DNA of 64,000 nucleotides from the NCBI GenBank assembly GCA_017412115.1, contig JAFPYR010000104.1:1-64000 (forward strand). Direction: 5' to 3'. The notes beneath the pieces are model-generated. The model was not told the origin of the DNA. It saw nothing but the letters and a program-made list of their open reading frames with translations, and did not search any database. Below are positions 43,353 to 55,800 of the stretch, piece after piece. A program made the position numbers and the translations under genes. Within the stretch, counting starts at the first letter, position 1. The number at the start of each line of letters is the position of its first letter. The DNA comes from Bacteroidales bacterium (GTDB taxonomy: Bacteria; Bacteroidota; Bacteroidia; Bacteroidales; UBA3824).

Positions 43353-44028
43353 TTTTGTATTAGTTTTCATTACATTTGCGCCCTATTACTTAGCAAAACT
43401 ACTTCAAAAAAAGACTAACTCCGTTTTGCTGAATCCGCTGCTGATAAGTATCACATTGATAATACTTTATCTCGAAGTATTCGGAATAGACTACGAAACT
43501 TACCACGAATCGGGACAGATGATAGAATTTTGGCTAAAACCTGCGGTCGTCGCTTTGGGAGTGCCTCTCTACAAGCAACTTACATCAATAAAAAAACAGA
43601 TTTTTCCGCTAATAGCATCGTCATTCGTGGGGTGCGTTTTAGGAATAATATCCGTAGTGGTATTTGCTAACATTTTAGGAGCGCGTCATGCCGTATCGCT
43701 CTCGCTTGCAAGCAAATCCGTAACAACACCGATTGCAATGGAAATCACAAAACTTTTGGGCGGCATAGAATCGTTAACAACTGTCGCCGTGGTGTTTACG
43801 GGAATATTCGGCGGAATGTTCGGATTCAAAATTTTGCAATGGTGCGGAGTTACAAACCCTATCTCACAAAGCCTTGCAATCGGAATGGCAGCCCATGCGG
43901 TCGGCACGTCAAAAGCATTGGAAGTCGGCTATCATTACGGAGCGTATTCAAGTTTAGGGTTAACACTAAACGGCATATTTACAGCCGCTTGCACTCAAAT
44001 AGTTTTAAAAATACTCGGAATGGTATAG
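43333..44028 (+). CDS. lrgB: LrgB/CidB family membrane protein
   Basis: A 231-residue membrane protein with the LrgB signatures FWLKPAVVALGVPLYKQL, LASKSVTTPIAMEITKLLGG and IGMAAHAVGTSKALEVG. It starts within lrgA (20-bp overlap, GGAGGAGAAAAATGG giving one of the few clear Shine-Dalgarno-like sites here). The two act together in the inner membrane. A small hairpin (AGCAT/ATGCT) follows the stop. Confidence 0.93.
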   Translation: MELLKNSFVLVFITFAPYYLAKLLQKKTNSVLLNPLLISITLIILYLEVFGIDYETYHESGQMIEFWLKPAVVALGVPLYKQLTSIKKQIFPLIASSFVGCVLGIISVVVFANILGARHAVSLSLASKSVTTPIAMEITKLLGGIESLTTVAVVFTGIFGGMFGFKILQWCGVTNPISQSLAIGMAAHAVGTSKALEVGYHYGAYSSLGLTLNGIFTAACTQIVLKILGMV

Positions 44029-44068
44029 CATTTTTCATGCTGTATTGTTTTTAACAAAAAAAAATGAT

Positions 44069-44076
44069 TATATTTG
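44069..44076 (+). promoter_or_regulatory. -7 element for the short-chain prenyl synthase gene
   Basis: TATATTTG, 34 bp before the ATG at 44111, with TTG at 44045-44047 about 21 bp upstream. Confidence 0.6.
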
Positions 44077-44110
44077 CAGAGAAAAAAATAAAACATTTTT
44101 CACAAAAAAA

Positions 44111-45076
44111 ATGAAAACATTTGAAGAACTTTTACAACTCGTTGAAAATGAGATTAAAAATCTCAATTTTCCTAAAGAACCGAAAAATTTTTACGAACCC
44201 GTAAAATATATACTTTCGCTCGGCGGCAAAAGAATGCGCCCCGTCTTTACGCTTATGGCGTGCGAAATCTTTTCAGACAAAATTGAAAACGCCTTAAAAC
44301 CGGCTCTCGGCATGGAAGTTTTCCACAATTTCACGCTTTTGCACGACGACATTATGGACAACAGCAATCTAAGACGCAAAAAGCCGACCGTAAACGCACT
44401 TTACGGAAACAACATCGCGATTTTAAGCGGCGACGGCATGAGTTACATAGCCTCGCAACTAATTGCGCAAAGTCCGGAAAAGGTTAAAAACCAAGTACTT
44501 GAAATTTTCTTCAAAACGGCAATCGAAGTTTGCGAAGGACAACAGTACGACATGGATTTTGAAACCTCAGACTCCGTTTCACAAGAGCAATATTTGGAAA
44601 TGATAAGGCTTAAAACGGCAGTTTTGCCCGCCGCCTGCCTGAAAACAGGTGCGCTGATAGGCGGTGCAAACGAAACCGAAGCCCAAAAACTTTACGATGC
44701 GGGAATAAAAATCGGTTTGGCATTTCAACTTCAGGACGACTATCTTGACAACTATTCAACGCCTGAAATTCTCGGCAAACCAATCGGCGGCGATGTCAAC
44801 GAAGGCAAAAAAACGATTTTCTACACACGCACTTTAAGCGTTATGGAAGATTCTAAAAAACAGGAATGGAAAGATTTTTATAATTCTAAAAACCTTAGTT
44901 TCAACGAAAAATTTCAAAAGGCAAAAACTTATTTTGAAAAATACGGAGTTGATAAGTACTGTCAGGATTTGGTAAACGCCTATTACAAAGAAGCTTTTGA
45001 AATTCTTGACAGCATTGACGGCGATGTTTCAGTCTTAAAAAATTTTGTTGAAAAATTACGCGTCAGAATATCATGA
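44111..45076 (+). CDS. Short-chain (C15/C20) isoprenyl diphosphate synthase
   Basis: A 321-residue trans-prenyltransferase. The first Asp-rich motif is LLHDDIMD, the second FQLQDDYLD, with GGKRMRP upstream. The residue five places before the first DDxxD is Phe (NFTLLHDD), a bulky residue that limits product length; the family rule predicts farnesyl or geranylgeranyl diphosphate. I use the ATG at 44111 (MKTFEELLQLVE); the longer frame from 44045 contains the promoter. It overlaps ruvC by 4 bp (ATGA), so the two are coupled. Confidence 0.92.
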   Translation: MKTFEELLQLVENEIKNLNFPKEPKNFYEPVKYILSLGGKRMRPVFTLMACEIFSDKIENALKPALGMEVFHNFTLLHDDIMDNSNLRRKKPTVNALYGNNIAILSGDGMSYIASQLIAQSPEKVKNQVLEIFFKTAIEVCEGQQYDMDFETSDSVSQEQYLEMIRLKTAVLPAACLKTGALIGGANETEAQKLYDAGIKIGLAFQLQDDYLDNYSTPEILGKPIGGDVNEGKKTIFYTRTLSVMEDSKKQEWKDFYNSKNLSFNEKFQKAKTYFEKYGVDKYCQDLVNAYYKEAFEILDSIDGDVSVLKNFVEKLRVRIS

Positions 45077-45615
45077 TAATTCTCGGAATTGACCCCGGAA
45101 CCAATGTCATGGGCTACGGTGTGATAGAATCCTTAGGCTCCAAAATAAAATGTCTTGCTGTCGGAGTACTTGATATTCATAACGTTGAAGACAAGTATCT
45201 AAAGTTAAAGATGATATTTGACAGAGTTACGGGGCTTTGCAAAAGTTTCAAACCTGAGGCACTTGCAATTGAGGCGCAGTTCTATGAAAAAAACGCTCAA
45301 TCAATGTTAAAACTCGGACGTGCACAAGGCGTTGCAATAGCGGCAGCCGTTACTTTCGGCGTTAAGGTTACCGAATACGAACCGAGAAAAATAAAACTCG
45401 CCGTAACAGGTTACGGAAACGCCTCAAAAGACCAAGTTTCAAGAATGTTGATCGGAATGTTGAATTTAACGGAAATCCCCGACAAATTCGATGCTACCGA
45501 TGCGCTTGCCGCTGCCGTTTGTCATCATTATCAACTAAGCAACCCATTAGCTAATGTTAAAGGCGGTAACTCTTGGGCAGCGTTTATCGCAAACAATCCG
45601 CAACGGGTAGTTTGA
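45073..45615 (+). CDS. ruvC: Crossover junction endodeoxyribonuclease RuvC
   Basis: A 180-residue Holliday junction resolvase. Catalytic Asp in ILGIDPGTNVMGYG, Glu in LAIEAQFYEKN, and the C-terminal DATDALAAAVCHHY carry the four acidic ligands. It overlaps the upstream prenyl synthase gene by 4 bp and the porZ-like frame follows 2 bp after its stop. Its partner ruvA is in the window at 57433-58035 on the other strand, far away. Confidence 0.97.
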   Translation: MIILGIDPGTNVMGYGVIESLGSKIKCLAVGVLDIHNVEDKYLKLKMIFDRVTGLCKSFKPEALAIEAQFYEKNAQSMLKLGRAQGVAIAAAVTFGVKVTEYEPRKIKLAVTGYGNASKDQVSRMLIGMLNLTEIPDKFDATDALAAAVCHHYQLSNPLANVKGGNSWAAFIANNPQRVV

Positions 45616-45617
45616 AA

Positions 45618-47486
45618 ATGAAAAAAGCATTAACGATAATATTAGCGATATTAATACAAACGGCTGTTTTTGCGCAATTTACTCAAAGACAGTCGTTTAA
45701 TACGGTAAAAGAAGTTCATGACTTCGGAGAAAAAAAATTGTGTATTTGTAATTTTTGCGCATTTTTGGTTGACGAAGATTTTGAAATTCAATATTTAAGC
45801 AAATCCAAAACGGGATTAAGTGCAGCGGATTTGAGCTGCGGCGGTGCTGAGGAAAGCGGAAAATATTTTTGCATCGGTTATAACAGTGGAGATATTGACA
45901 TTTTTTATGAGGGTAAAGACAGATTTCAAATTAAAAATAACGAACTATACAACAATAAAATAAATGCAATCTCTTGCAGTGAAACTTTAATTGCGGCAGC
46001 AACCAAAACGGGCGTATCGTTAATCGGAGTAGAAAAAAAAGATTTTTTGGGAAATACTGTTTTTCCCTCTGAAGTTTTAAAAATAGAAATCCATGATAAC
46101 AGAATTTTTGCGCAAACCCCTACCCTAACCTATTCGATTGATATTGAAGATATTAACCCTCAAGATTTTTCACGGTGGAAAATTTCTGAAGATTTTAGTT
46201 TCAAGGAATTCAACGTAAACATCAACGATTATAACTCCTTGATTAAAAACACAATAAGGAACGATAAGATTAATTTTTTATCGACCTCATACGACGGAAA
46301 AGTTTCAACGGGCGGAGATTTTTGGGCAGAAATTACTAAAGGCGGTGTTAATAACAACGAAACTCCAAACAACGAAGAGTTTACTTGCAGTTTTTATAAC
46401 CCGTACAATTCCAACCACATTTTTTTCGGCACTTCAAGCGGCAAACTTTATGAATATCAAAACTTTAGCGTTAAAAGTATTTATGACAACCCGACATATC
46501 TTCAAGGCAAAATTTTGAATATGGAATGTAATTCTGAAGGAGATTTGTTTGTTTTAACACAAAACAACGTTGCAGTTTTCGATCATAACGGCACATGGCA
46601 TCAGGCACATTCGTTTGATGCCGTTAAAAATTATAATCCTCTGAAAATTAACAAAATAACCGATAATATTTTTTGGATTATAATTCAAGAAGGCGGAATT
46701 TTGGCAGTAGATTTGAAATCCACGCCAACTGATTTTAGCGATGATGAGACAAAGATTTTTTATCCGAAAAATTCTTCAGGACAAAAAATCGGAAACTGCG
46801 TAACCGAGGTTTGCAAAGCCTCTGACAACAAAATTTGGGTCGGCACCGACAAAGGCATCTGCACTATCGAATCGGCTGAAAATGTTTTCAAAGAGAATTT
46901 TTCGTTTGTAAAACCTATTATCACTGAATCATTTGAAAACCAAGAGGATTATTCTCAATACCTTTTGAATACGAAACTAATTACGGGCATAGTTTGTGAC
47001 GGAAAATCAAGGAAATGGATTTCCACCATCAATTCTGGAGTTTTCGTAGTTTCGGATTCGGGCAACGAAGAAATTTTAAGATTCAACAAAGAAAATTCTG
47101 AATTACCGTCAGATACAGTATATTATTTAAAGTATTGCGGAAAGAGCGGAGAAGTATTTTTTTCTACTGCCTGCGGACTCGCCTCTTTTATGAGCGATAC
47201 ACAAGACACGCAAAAGGATTTGAAAGATGTTAAAATTTATCCTAATCCCGTCAGAGAGGATTACGATGGAGAAATTTTTATTTCAGGCTTGGAGGACAAC
47301 TGCGATATTAGGATAACAGACATTGCAGGCAACCTTGTCTACAAAACGAAATCCATAGAAGGCAAAATTTCTTGGGACGGCAAAAACCTTAATTCAAACC
47401 GCTGTGCAACAGGTGTTTATCTTATTTTCATAACGGGTTTAGACTCTAAAAACACCACAATAAAAAAACTATTGATGATAAAATAA
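45618..47486 (+). CDS. PorZ-like type IX secretion protein with C-terminal sorting domain
   Basis: A 622-residue protein; start at the ATG at 45618 (MKKALTIILAILIQTAVFAQ, a signal peptide). Repeated beta-propeller blades are visible (LSCGGAEESGKYFCIGYNSG, and the regulator-propeller-like NKIWVGTDKGICTIES). The C-terminal 80 residues (DVKIYPNPVREDYDGEIFIS, then GVYLIFI) form a type A sorting domain of the T9SS. Propellers plus this tail characterise PorZ, which couples cargo to lipopolysaccharide attachment; at 622 residues it is shorter than typical PorZ (near 780), so a different T9SS cargo cannot be excluded. It follows ruvC by 2 bp. Confidence 0.68.
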   Translation: MKKALTIILAILIQTAVFAQFTQRQSFNTVKEVHDFGEKKLCICNFCAFLVDEDFEIQYLSKSKTGLSAADLSCGGAEESGKYFCIGYNSGDIDIFYEGKDRFQIKNNELYNNKINAISCSETLIAAATKTGVSLIGVEKKDFLGNTVFPSEVLKIEIHDNRIFAQTPTLTYSIDIEDINPQDFSRWKISEDFSFKEFNVNINDYNSLIKNTIRNDKINFLSTSYDGKVSTGGDFWAEITKGGVNNNETPNNEEFTCSFYNPYNSNHIFFGTSSGKLYEYQNFSVKSIYDNPTYLQGKILNMECNSEGDLFVLTQNNVAVFDHNGTWHQAHSFDAVKNYNPLKINKITDNIFWIIIQEGGILAVDLKSTPTDFSDDETKIFYPKNSSGQKIGNCVTEVCKASDNKIWVGTDKGICTIESAENVFKENFSFVKPIITESFENQEDYSQYLLNTKLITGIVCDGKSRKWISTINSGVFVVSDSGNEEILRFNKENSELPSDTVYYLKYCGKSGEVFFSTACGLASFMSDTQDTQKDLKDVKIYPNPVREDYDGEIFISGLEDNCDIRITDIAGNLVYKTKSIEGKISWDGKNLNSNRCATGVYLIFITGLDSKNTTIKKLLMIK

Positions 47487-47503
47487 AACGCCGGCAAAAA
47501 AAA

Positions 47504-47535
47504 TTTGCATATCTGATTAATAACGACTATTTTTG
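47504..47535 (+). promoter_or_regulatory. Promoter of purM-prfA
   Basis: TTTG (47504-47507), 20 bp, TATTTTTG (47528-47535), 16 bp before the purM ATG. Confidence 0.65.
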
Positions 47536-47551
47536 CAAAAATTTTTTTACG

Positions 47552-48727
47552 ATGACCGAAGAAGTTTTACGATACGGAAAACGCGGTGTTTCAGCCTCGA
47601 AAACCGACGTTCACAATGCCATTAAAAACATTGACAAAGGCATTTTCCCTAACGCTTTTTGCAAAATTGTCCCGGATATTCTCTCGGGAGACAAGGATTA
47701 CTGCGTAATTATGCACGCCGACGGAGCAGGCACAAAATCCTCTTTGGCTTATGCTTATTGGAAAGAAACCGGCGACCTTTCGGTTTGGGACGGAATTGCA
47801 CAGGATTCTCTCATTATGAACGTTGACGACCTGATTTGCGTCGGCGCAACCGACAGAATGTTGGTATCTTCTACTATCGGCAGAAATGCTAATCTCGTAC
47901 CCGGCGAAGTAATTTCAAGGATTATCAATTCGTCTGAGTCTTTGATGGCAAAACTTAGAGACTGCGGTATTGAAATCTATTCTACCGGTGGCGAAACGGC
48001 TGACATAGGCGATTTAACAAGGACTATCGTCGTAGATTCTACCGTTGTTGCAAGAATGAAACGCAGCGAGGTTATTGAATGTAACATCAAACCCAAAAAC
48101 GTTATCGTAGGTCTTGCCTCTTTCGGTAAAGCCTTGTATGAAAGCTCTTACAACGGCGGCATGGGAAGTAACGGTTTAACATCGGCACGCCACGATGTTT
48201 TCAACAAAAGCGTTGCTAAAAAATATCCCGAGACTTTCGATCCGATGATTCCTCAAGATTTGGTTTATTCGGGCTCTTACAACTTAACTGACAAAATAGA
48301 AGGCCTTGAGGGTATTGATGCCGGCAAATTAGTTTTGTCGCCCACAAGGACATACGCTCCTATTGTTAAGAAAGTATTAGAAAAATACAGAAAAAACATC
48401 TCCGCTATGATTCATTGCAGCGGCGGTGCTCAGACCAAAGTTTTGAATTTTATCAGCGGTGTTAATGTTATAAAAGACAATTTGTTCGCTACTCCAAAGC
48501 TTTTTGAAATTATACAAAAAGAAAGCAAAACCCCGTGGAGAGAAATGTATAAAGTTTTCAACATGGGACACAGATTTGAAATTTATACCGATGAAGTTAC
48601 AGCTGATGAAATCATAAAAATTTCAGAATCCTTCGGCGTTCAGGCTCAAATCATCGGTCATGTTGAAGAATTTGACGGAAAACAAGTTACGGTAAAAACC
48701 GATAAAGGCGAATTTATTTACAACTGA
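47552..48727 (+). CDS. purM: Phosphoribosylformylglycinamidine cyclo-ligase (AIR synthetase)
   Basis: A 391-residue purine-biosynthesis enzyme of the AIRS/SelD fold. [19 protein letters not shown] holds the ATP-binding loop, then [19 protein letters not shown] and the C-terminal [13 protein letters not shown] and [10 protein letters not shown]. This is the longer Bacteroidota form of PurM. It is followed 20 bp later by prfA, a pairing common in this phylum; pyrF, often next to prfA in relatives, is instead near 21.7 kb. Confidence 0.95.
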   Translation: MTEEVLRYGKRGVSASKTDVHNAIKNIDKGIFPNAFCKIVPDILSGDKDYCVIMHADGAGTKSSLAYAYWKETGDLSVWDGIAQDSLIMNVDDLICVGATDRMLVSSTIGRNANLVPGEVISRIINSSESLMAKLRDCGIEIYSTGGETADIGDLTRTIVVDSTVVARMKRSEVIECNIKPKNVIVGLASFGKALYESSYNGGMGSNGLTSARHDVFNKSVAKKYPETFDPMIPQDLVYSGSYNLTDKIEGLEGIDAGKLVLSPTRTYAPIVKKVLEKYRKNISAMIHCSGGAQTKVLNFISGVNVIKDNLFATPKLFEIIQKESKTPWREMYKVFNMGHRFEIYTDEVTADEIIKISESFGVQAQIIGHVEEFDGKQVTVKTDKGEFIYN

Positions 48728-48747
48728 TTATTTTTTTAGTTATTATA

Positions 48748-49839
48748 ATGGCAGAAAATCTTATACTCACCAAATTAGAAGGTGTTAAGCAGCGTTTTGA
48801 AGAGGTTTCCGCATTGGTAAACTCTCCAGATGCTATGCAGGATATGAAACGTTATGTGGCTCTCAACAAGGAATTCAAAGACCTTGAGCCGCTAATTAAA
48901 GAATATACTGAATACAAAAATATTTTGGCCAATATTGAGGAAGCAAAAGAAATCCTCAAGAATGAGACCGACGAGGAAATGCGTGAAATGGCAAAAGAGG
49001 AATTAGAAACCCTCACCTCAAGCCTTCCTGAAAGAGAAGACACCATAAAAATCATGCTCTTGCCCAAAGACCCTGAGGACGACAAAAATGCAATTATTGA
49101 AATCCGCGGCGGTACAGGCGGTGACGAGGCTGCTATTTTTGCCGGCGACCTTTACAGAATGTATGTCAAATATTTTGAAAAACGCCGTTGGAAAGTTGAA
49201 ATCACACGTTTTACCGAAGGCACAATGGGCGGCTACAAAGAAATCGTTATGACCGTATCCTCTGCAAACGAAGGCGTTTACGGAATTATGAAATATGAAT
49301 CAGGCGTTCACCGCGTTCAACGTGTGCCGCAAACCGAAACTCAAGGCAGAATCCACACCTCTGCCGCCTCTGTCGTTGTTTTGCCCGAGGCAGGAGAATT
49401 TGACGTGGATTTGAAAGAGTCTGACATCAGAAAAGATACATACTGCTCTTCAGGTCCCGGCGGTCAATCTGTTAATACGACTTATTCTGCAATCCGTTTA
49501 ACACACATTCCCACGGGTCTTGTAGTAACTTGTCAGGACGAAAAATCACAGATCAAAAACCTTGAAAAAGCAATGAAAGAACTTCGTTCAAGACTTTATG
49601 CTATCGAATATCAGAAATATTTGGACAAAGTATCTTCTCAGAGAAAAACAATGGTTTCAACGGGCGACCGTTCGGCTAAAATCCGCACGTACAATTATCC
49701 TCAATCAAGGGTAACAGACCACAGAATAAACCTTACGCTTTATAATCTGCCGGTTGTAATGGACGGCGAAATCGACGAAATAATCGAAAAACTTCAAATC
49801 GCCGAAAACGCAGAAAGATTAAAAGCATCAGGACTTTAA
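48748..49839 (+). CDS. prfA: Peptide chain release factor 1
   Basis: A 363-residue class I release factor. The stop-codon reading segment is [15 protein letters not shown] (the PxT tripeptide type that marks RF1 over RF2's SPF), and the peptidyl-tRNA hydrolysis loop is [20 protein letters not shown] with the universal GGQ. RF1 recognises UAA and UAG. It is second in the purM-prfA operon, ending at a bidirectional terminator shared with sprA. Confidence 0.98.
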   Translation: MAENLILTKLEGVKQRFEEVSALVNSPDAMQDMKRYVALNKEFKDLEPLIKEYTEYKNILANIEEAKEILKNETDEEMREMAKEELETLTSSLPEREDTIKIMLLPKDPEDDKNAIIEIRGGTGGDEAAIFAGDLYRMYVKYFEKRRWKVEITRFTEGTMGGYKEIVMTVSSANEGVYGIMKYESGVHRVQRVPQTETQGRIHTSAASVVVLPEAGEFDVDLKESDIRKDTYCSSGPGGQSVNTTYSAIRLTHIPTGLVVTCQDEKSQIKNLEKAMKELRSRLYAIEYQKYLDKVSSQRKTMVSTGDRSAKIRTYNYPQSRVTDHRINLTLYNLPVVMDGEIDEIIEKLQIAENAERLKASGL

Positions 49840-49856
49840 TAAAAACTTTTTATAAA

Positions 49857-49890
49857 AAAAAATTGCCGCGTAAAATAGCGGCAATTTTTT
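49857..49890 (+). terminator. Bidirectional terminator between prfA and sprA
   Basis: AAAAAATTGCCGC (49857-49869) pairs with GCGGCAATTTTTT (49878-49890); the gene ends on either side converge on it. Confidence 0.88.
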
Positions 49891-49898
49891 TATGTGTT

Positions 49899-52800
49899 TT
49901 AATCCAAACTCATTGAAAGCGTAAAGCCGAACTTTATATTAGAGGTTCTATAACTCGTAGAAATAAGCGGATTAGTTATTTGATGATTATAATAAAGCTG
50001 AATCTTAAAACGCTGCGAAAGCTGATAATCTGCCGTCGTGCGGATAGAATAACTTCTGGCACCCGCCGAAATTTCATTGTACAATTCCTCAATTTCTCTC
50101 AAAATAGTTTTGTCGTTGTCGATAACAAAATCCGCACGCAAATCCAAATCCGATTTCATACGTTTTGAACCCGAAGAGGTTTTTATGTTGAGCGGCAACT
50201 GCGCAAATTTATAACCTAAACCCAAAATCCATTCTCTCTTATAAGCCTCCGTTATCTGCGAATTAGCAAAAGAAAGTGTTATAAGTCTTGTTCGTCTGTA
50301 CTCAAGTTTTGTGCTCAACATATTAACCCACGAAATATCCAATCCGAACAACGGATTAAATCTCTCCTCCAGAGTTACGGCAGAGATTTCATATTGAGGA
50401 ATAAACAAATTGTTAGCATCGTAACGGGCAAAACTTTGTCCGTAAATATCTTCCTCTTCAAAAGAATAAGCAGCATTGTTTTTAAAATTGCTTACCGAAT
50501 AAGAGGATTGATAAGTATGCGTCAGTAATGCAGAACGAACTGAATTTTTCAAAAATGCAACGTTTGCCAAGCCTTTATAATTGATTCTCCAATTCGGCAA
50601 AGGCATTTTTAAGAACGGGTTCAAAGATATTTTTTGGGCATCACCGCCCGCGTATGCAGCCAAAAACGCCGGTAGCAAAACATCCTGATGCGTTTGAGAA
50701 TAACCGTCAGGATAATCACCGTGAAGAAGATTACCTTGAGAATCCCTTTGAGGCGCAGGGTCGTAATAACCTGCACCGCTTGCAATTCGCCTTTTTGCCT
50801 GACGGTCGGCAATCATACTTCTTGATTCCAAAAATTTAGTATAAGTATCAAGAGAATAATCATCACCGACTTTGTGGAAAGCCGTTCTCAACATATTATA
50901 AGAAATTCTGTAATTTCCGGTTTTAACCCTTGAGGTTGTCTGCCAAATATTGTCGCCCGTCCAAGAAAAATATTCTTCCGTATTATAAAGTATAGTCCTC
51001 TCAAAATTAACGTCAATTCTGAAAGTATTTATCGGCTCCACCTGAACCCTAACATTAAAACTATTTCCTTTGGTATAACGCACGGGGTCCATCAACGTAG
51101 AATCTTTTACAAGCCAAGATTTTTGAGCGGCATCCAAATGAAAATCATCATCATTCAACGCCAAAATATAACCGATTCCCGGTGCTAAACGGTTGTCAAA
51201 AGATTCATTGCCCAAGATTTTTGTTCCCGGAAAATAACCCGGAGTAGTATTAGCACGTTGATTTCTATAATTAACAGAAACACTGCGGATAGAAAACAAT
51301 CCCATCAACATATAATCTGACATCACAAGCAAAGGAGAATCTTTAACGGGTTTTTGTCCCGTGATTTTAACACTACACCCATCGTAATCATTATCAGATG
51401 TAAAACGAATTTTATTTTGGTCTATTACATCGGTTGAACCCTTAACGGGGTTTCCATCCGCATCCGTAAATTCCGCCTTAACGTCCGTTGTCCCGAGATT
51501 GTGGACAATTACCCTTGGTGAGGATTTCGTAAATCTTAAACGCAATTTTTCGTAAACGACTTCACGTTTTTCGGTTGATGAATTTTTTCTGCCGTTCTTT
51601 GAAAAACGGTTCATCACCGTCTTAAAATAAGGTATCGTTTTATAAACTTTTTCAAAATTCAATCCGCTGTTAAGTGTCAAAATTCCTGAATTGCTGATTG
51701 TATTTCCACGATTAATCGTATAACCTTCGGTTAAATCGGTAGAGGCAACCTGCATTTGCTCTAAACCGCAATCCCAATGATAATCAGCATTATAAACGGC
51801 ATTCAAAGTTACCCAACGCAAACCCGGAATTTTGTTTATAGGAGCCTGATAATTGAATTTAGCCGTCTGGGAATAATTAGTATTTTTACCCAAATCCAAA
51901 AACCTTAAAAACAAAGTATCTCTTTGCGTGCGTTCTTTTTCCAAAGTGTAATCGTCAATCATACCATCGGGATTCACTTTAGAAAGGTTTTGAGCAGAAA
52001 GACTAAAAGTAAGATTTTGCGAAAGCTTGTATCTCAACTCGTAACTGCGCTGCCATCTGAACTCTTTTGTGTAAGAAGGCGGCAAAAATAAATTCTGATT
52101 ATCAATATTACGATAACGGATTGTCGAATAATTTCTGTTGATTTCGGCATTAACGGCAACCATCGTCGGCAAAAGGTAAAAATTAAAATCCTTTATAAGT
52201 GCAAAATTTTTTCCCGACAAGAATTTCACACCCGACAAAGGTTTGTAATTTTTAGGATTGTAAGTATAATTGTATTCAAGCGATGCCGTTATAATCCTTT
52301 CTAATTGAGATTCAACCGTTATATCGTGCATATAATATTCCGAATAAGCAACCCCCGCCGTAAAATTGGAAACATGGTAAAAAGGTTTCTGCTTGTTTTT
52401 TACGTGAGGATTAATTTTTTCGGGAACAGGTTTTTCGCCGGAAGGATGTTTTTTGAACTCTTTTTCGGCTTTTGCATTTGCTTTTGCCTCTTGAGAGCGT
52501 CCCTCAACATGGATATTTGTCATGTTGATACTTTTTCTACGCTCGTAAGTTATGCTTTGACTGCGGATTTCGTCCTTCTCAGCTTTTGAAAGCTTCGGAT
52601 CTTTGAGCGTAGTATTAAGTTCGATGTCCGGGTCAAGAGGATTGTATTTCGGAAGTTCATAGTTTTCAGAATATCCGTAATAAAGCGGCATTCTGACATT
52701 ATAATCAGGATTGAAAAATTTTCCCGCTTGAAACAGCGTTGAAAAATCATATTGATAAACCCTATCCTGATAACGCTCCGAAACACGTTTTTCAATACTT

Positions 52801-55800
52801 CCGAATCCGGGCGTGTGAGTATAACCCGACAAAGTTACAGTAGCCAAATCAGCGAGTTGAAGTTCGGCTTTTCCTCTTGCCGCCCAACCGCCGTCCTCAT
52901 CAAAATCCGTTAATCTCAATTCATTGACCCAAACCTCAGCAGATTTTACAAGTCCGTCGTCTTCAACGGAATTGTCTGCCTGAGAGGGATTTCTGATACC
53001 GATCATAATGGTTTTAATATTGGAAATATTAGGATTACCCATAACGGTAATTTTACTTCCATCGTCATTAAAAACGCTGTAAGGCATCGAAGTTGAAATT
53101 TTTGAAACCGCCTCTCGTGCTGCATTATTACGCTGTTGTTTTACTATCTGTAATTTTTCAAAAACGATTTCAACATTGTTTTGCAAGGGCCAAACGGCAA
53201 GTCTTCCGTTGTCATCATCGGGATAATAACCGGCAGGAGTAACAACCATAGGAATCTCGTATTCGTAATAATTCTCTTTGTAATCGCTACCCAAACGTAC
53301 AAAAACATGAAGATCGTTATCGTTTAAAACCTCACCAGGAATTTCTTCGCAGTGAACAAACATTTTCATTTTTTTGTACTGACGCAAATCCATAAAAGCC
53401 GTTTTGTAAGCTGCAACAGCCTGACCTTCAGGCAGATTTTTAACTTGCAAAGCCATTGCTTTTTCGTCTTGCTCTATTATTTGATTGGTCTGATAATCTC
53501 TTTCTCTTTCGATTGAAGGCGGCAAAAGATAATTGACGGGAGTTTTAGAACCGTTTTCTTCCAAGCCCACACCCGTAATATCCAAAACGCCGTCATCAAA
53601 CTGCGTATCCGTGGTTACCTCGCCGAAACTTGTCATGGACGAAGCATATTTTCTCCAATCGCCCCTTACAAGATTCATCTCGGCAAACCTCAAAATAATA
53701 TCACGTTTGGCATTTGTTAAATACATTCGCATAAAACGTATCGACTTAAAATCCGAAATCGAACCCACAACAGAGTCCGGTTGATAAATCGGAATTTTGA
53801 ACTGATACCATTTTACGGAAGAGGTTTCTCCATTTACGGTTTTAACATTGCTCTCAACTATGTCCGTTATATAATTTTTTCCGACCTGCATTCCATCGGG
53901 AGAGATACGGACTTTGTACTGATAATAAGATTCGGTTTCGGAAAGCGTGTTATCAAGATTAATATCCTCGATGTCAGGATAACGGTCTTTAATTGTGGAA
54001 TACTGCGAACTGCTGCTAAAATCAGAAGAATTGCCCTGAGGACCGTTGTAATGCTTATAACGCTGAGCAATCGAAAGTTTTTGCTCGTCATAATCCGAAC
54101 CCCTGAAATAATGGTAATTATCGCCGGCGGGGTCGTTGTAAGCGTTTTGATAAGCCAAAGAATTAGAACCGAACTCTTGAGATAATTCGTTAAGATACTC
54201 TGAATAAAAACTACGCTCTAAAATATCGTCCATTCCGTCAAAACCTAAATCTTGTGCTTCCTTTGCACCGTTTGTATTATCAAAGGCATTAACCAAAAAT
54301 GTTTTGTTAGAGACCAAGCCCCAAGAGGTAGTATCTACGAAATTTCCGTCCATCGGATAAGGTATACCGTTTTCAAAACTTTTGCGTCCGTCCTTTAAAA
54401 TATCTTCAGAAACATGACCCAAGTTGAAATACAAATCCACACCCATATCATCTTTTTCGTAAATAAACGGGTCTAACATCCAAAATTCAAGATATTCGAT
54501 ATTTGAATTTTCAAAATCGGTAGTCGTTAAATCCCTCATAATACCGCCCCAACGGGATTGCGGTGATTTTAGCGTTCCGTCAGAATTCATACCGGCAGAG
54601 ACTCCGTCCTTACCTGAAACGTCAAAATTGTAAGGACCTTTTTCTTGAGGATAATAAGCGAGGTTCAAAATCGTCAGCTGCGTTGAAATTCCGCTTATAG
54701 ATTGAGCGTTAGGAAAAATTTCTTTCTCATAAACGGCTCTGATATAATGATTCGATTGATCGTCTTTGGTAATGTAAGAAGGCGTTATGCCCGAACCGGA
54801 AATGCTCGTTCCTTGTAAATCTGACAAGACATTGTACCAAGATAAAAGCGCACGGTTATAACCGTAACGCAAATCGTTGTTAAGATTAGCCTCAGGAAAA
54901 CGTTTCGTACCCGAAGGCGCAGAGGCCAAAACCCATTTTGAAACCGATTTTACGTCGATTTTTGTTTGAGCTGCCTCAAAATCGTCAATATAACACGTTC
55001 CGGCTTTATCAACGCTGCGGCTGTGTCCGGGAATCAATTGTGCGAATTCCCCCTCAAGACTCAATCTTGATTCCGCCGTCGTAGAGATAAGAGGCAGTTT
55101 GTTGATTAACCGCGTTAAATACGGCAGTTGAACGGAATATCTTGCATCAAGACCCCAAATCGTATTTTTAACAGGTTCGTAACCGATTGATACTTTGTTT
55201 GTCATCGTTTTTTCGGAAAGCCTCATCAACGTTCCGCCTATATTGAAATTATCATTGAACTGATAATTCAAATGCGTTCCCATAAGGGTTTTGGTCGTGG
55301 AATTAAACACAGTATTGCTCTCAACCGTTACTGAAATTTTGTTTCCCGACTGCAAAATGCTTTCATTAACGATTTTTACCGTACCAAGCAGATAATCAAC
55401 AACATAATCCGTTCCCTCAGTAAGCGTAATACCGCCCGAAGTAACCTTTACCGAACCTTCTTCGATATTCATCGCATCAAGGGAAATCTCAGAACCCGAA
55501 CTCGATTTATAACTACCGGTGATATAAAATTTATCTTTTTCAGCGTTTTGTTTTGCAATAGTTTTGGTAGAATCATAAAGCTGTGGATAACAATATTGAT
55601 TGGAGGCAACCTCATCACCGATTTGTTTTTTAAGATATTCTCCGAAAGGTTCCAAAACGGGGAATATAATTTTTCCTTTTTCGGCATTAACAGTAACTCC
55701 CGGTATAAAGTCGAAATTGCCGTCAGGAGAGCGGTCTAAACGGAAATCGGTATTATCAAGATTCAAAACCTTAATAAGCATTTTACCGTCGATGTTTCCT

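Noticed and set aside
44045..44110. Extended N-terminus of the prenyl synthase from a TTG at 44045.
   Set aside because: It contains a TATATTTG promoter element, and the shorter protein from 44111 aligns with the family.
53781..54185. A 134-codon plus-strand ORF antisense to sprA.
   Set aside because: Composition follows the reverse of sprA codons; no start signal or motif.
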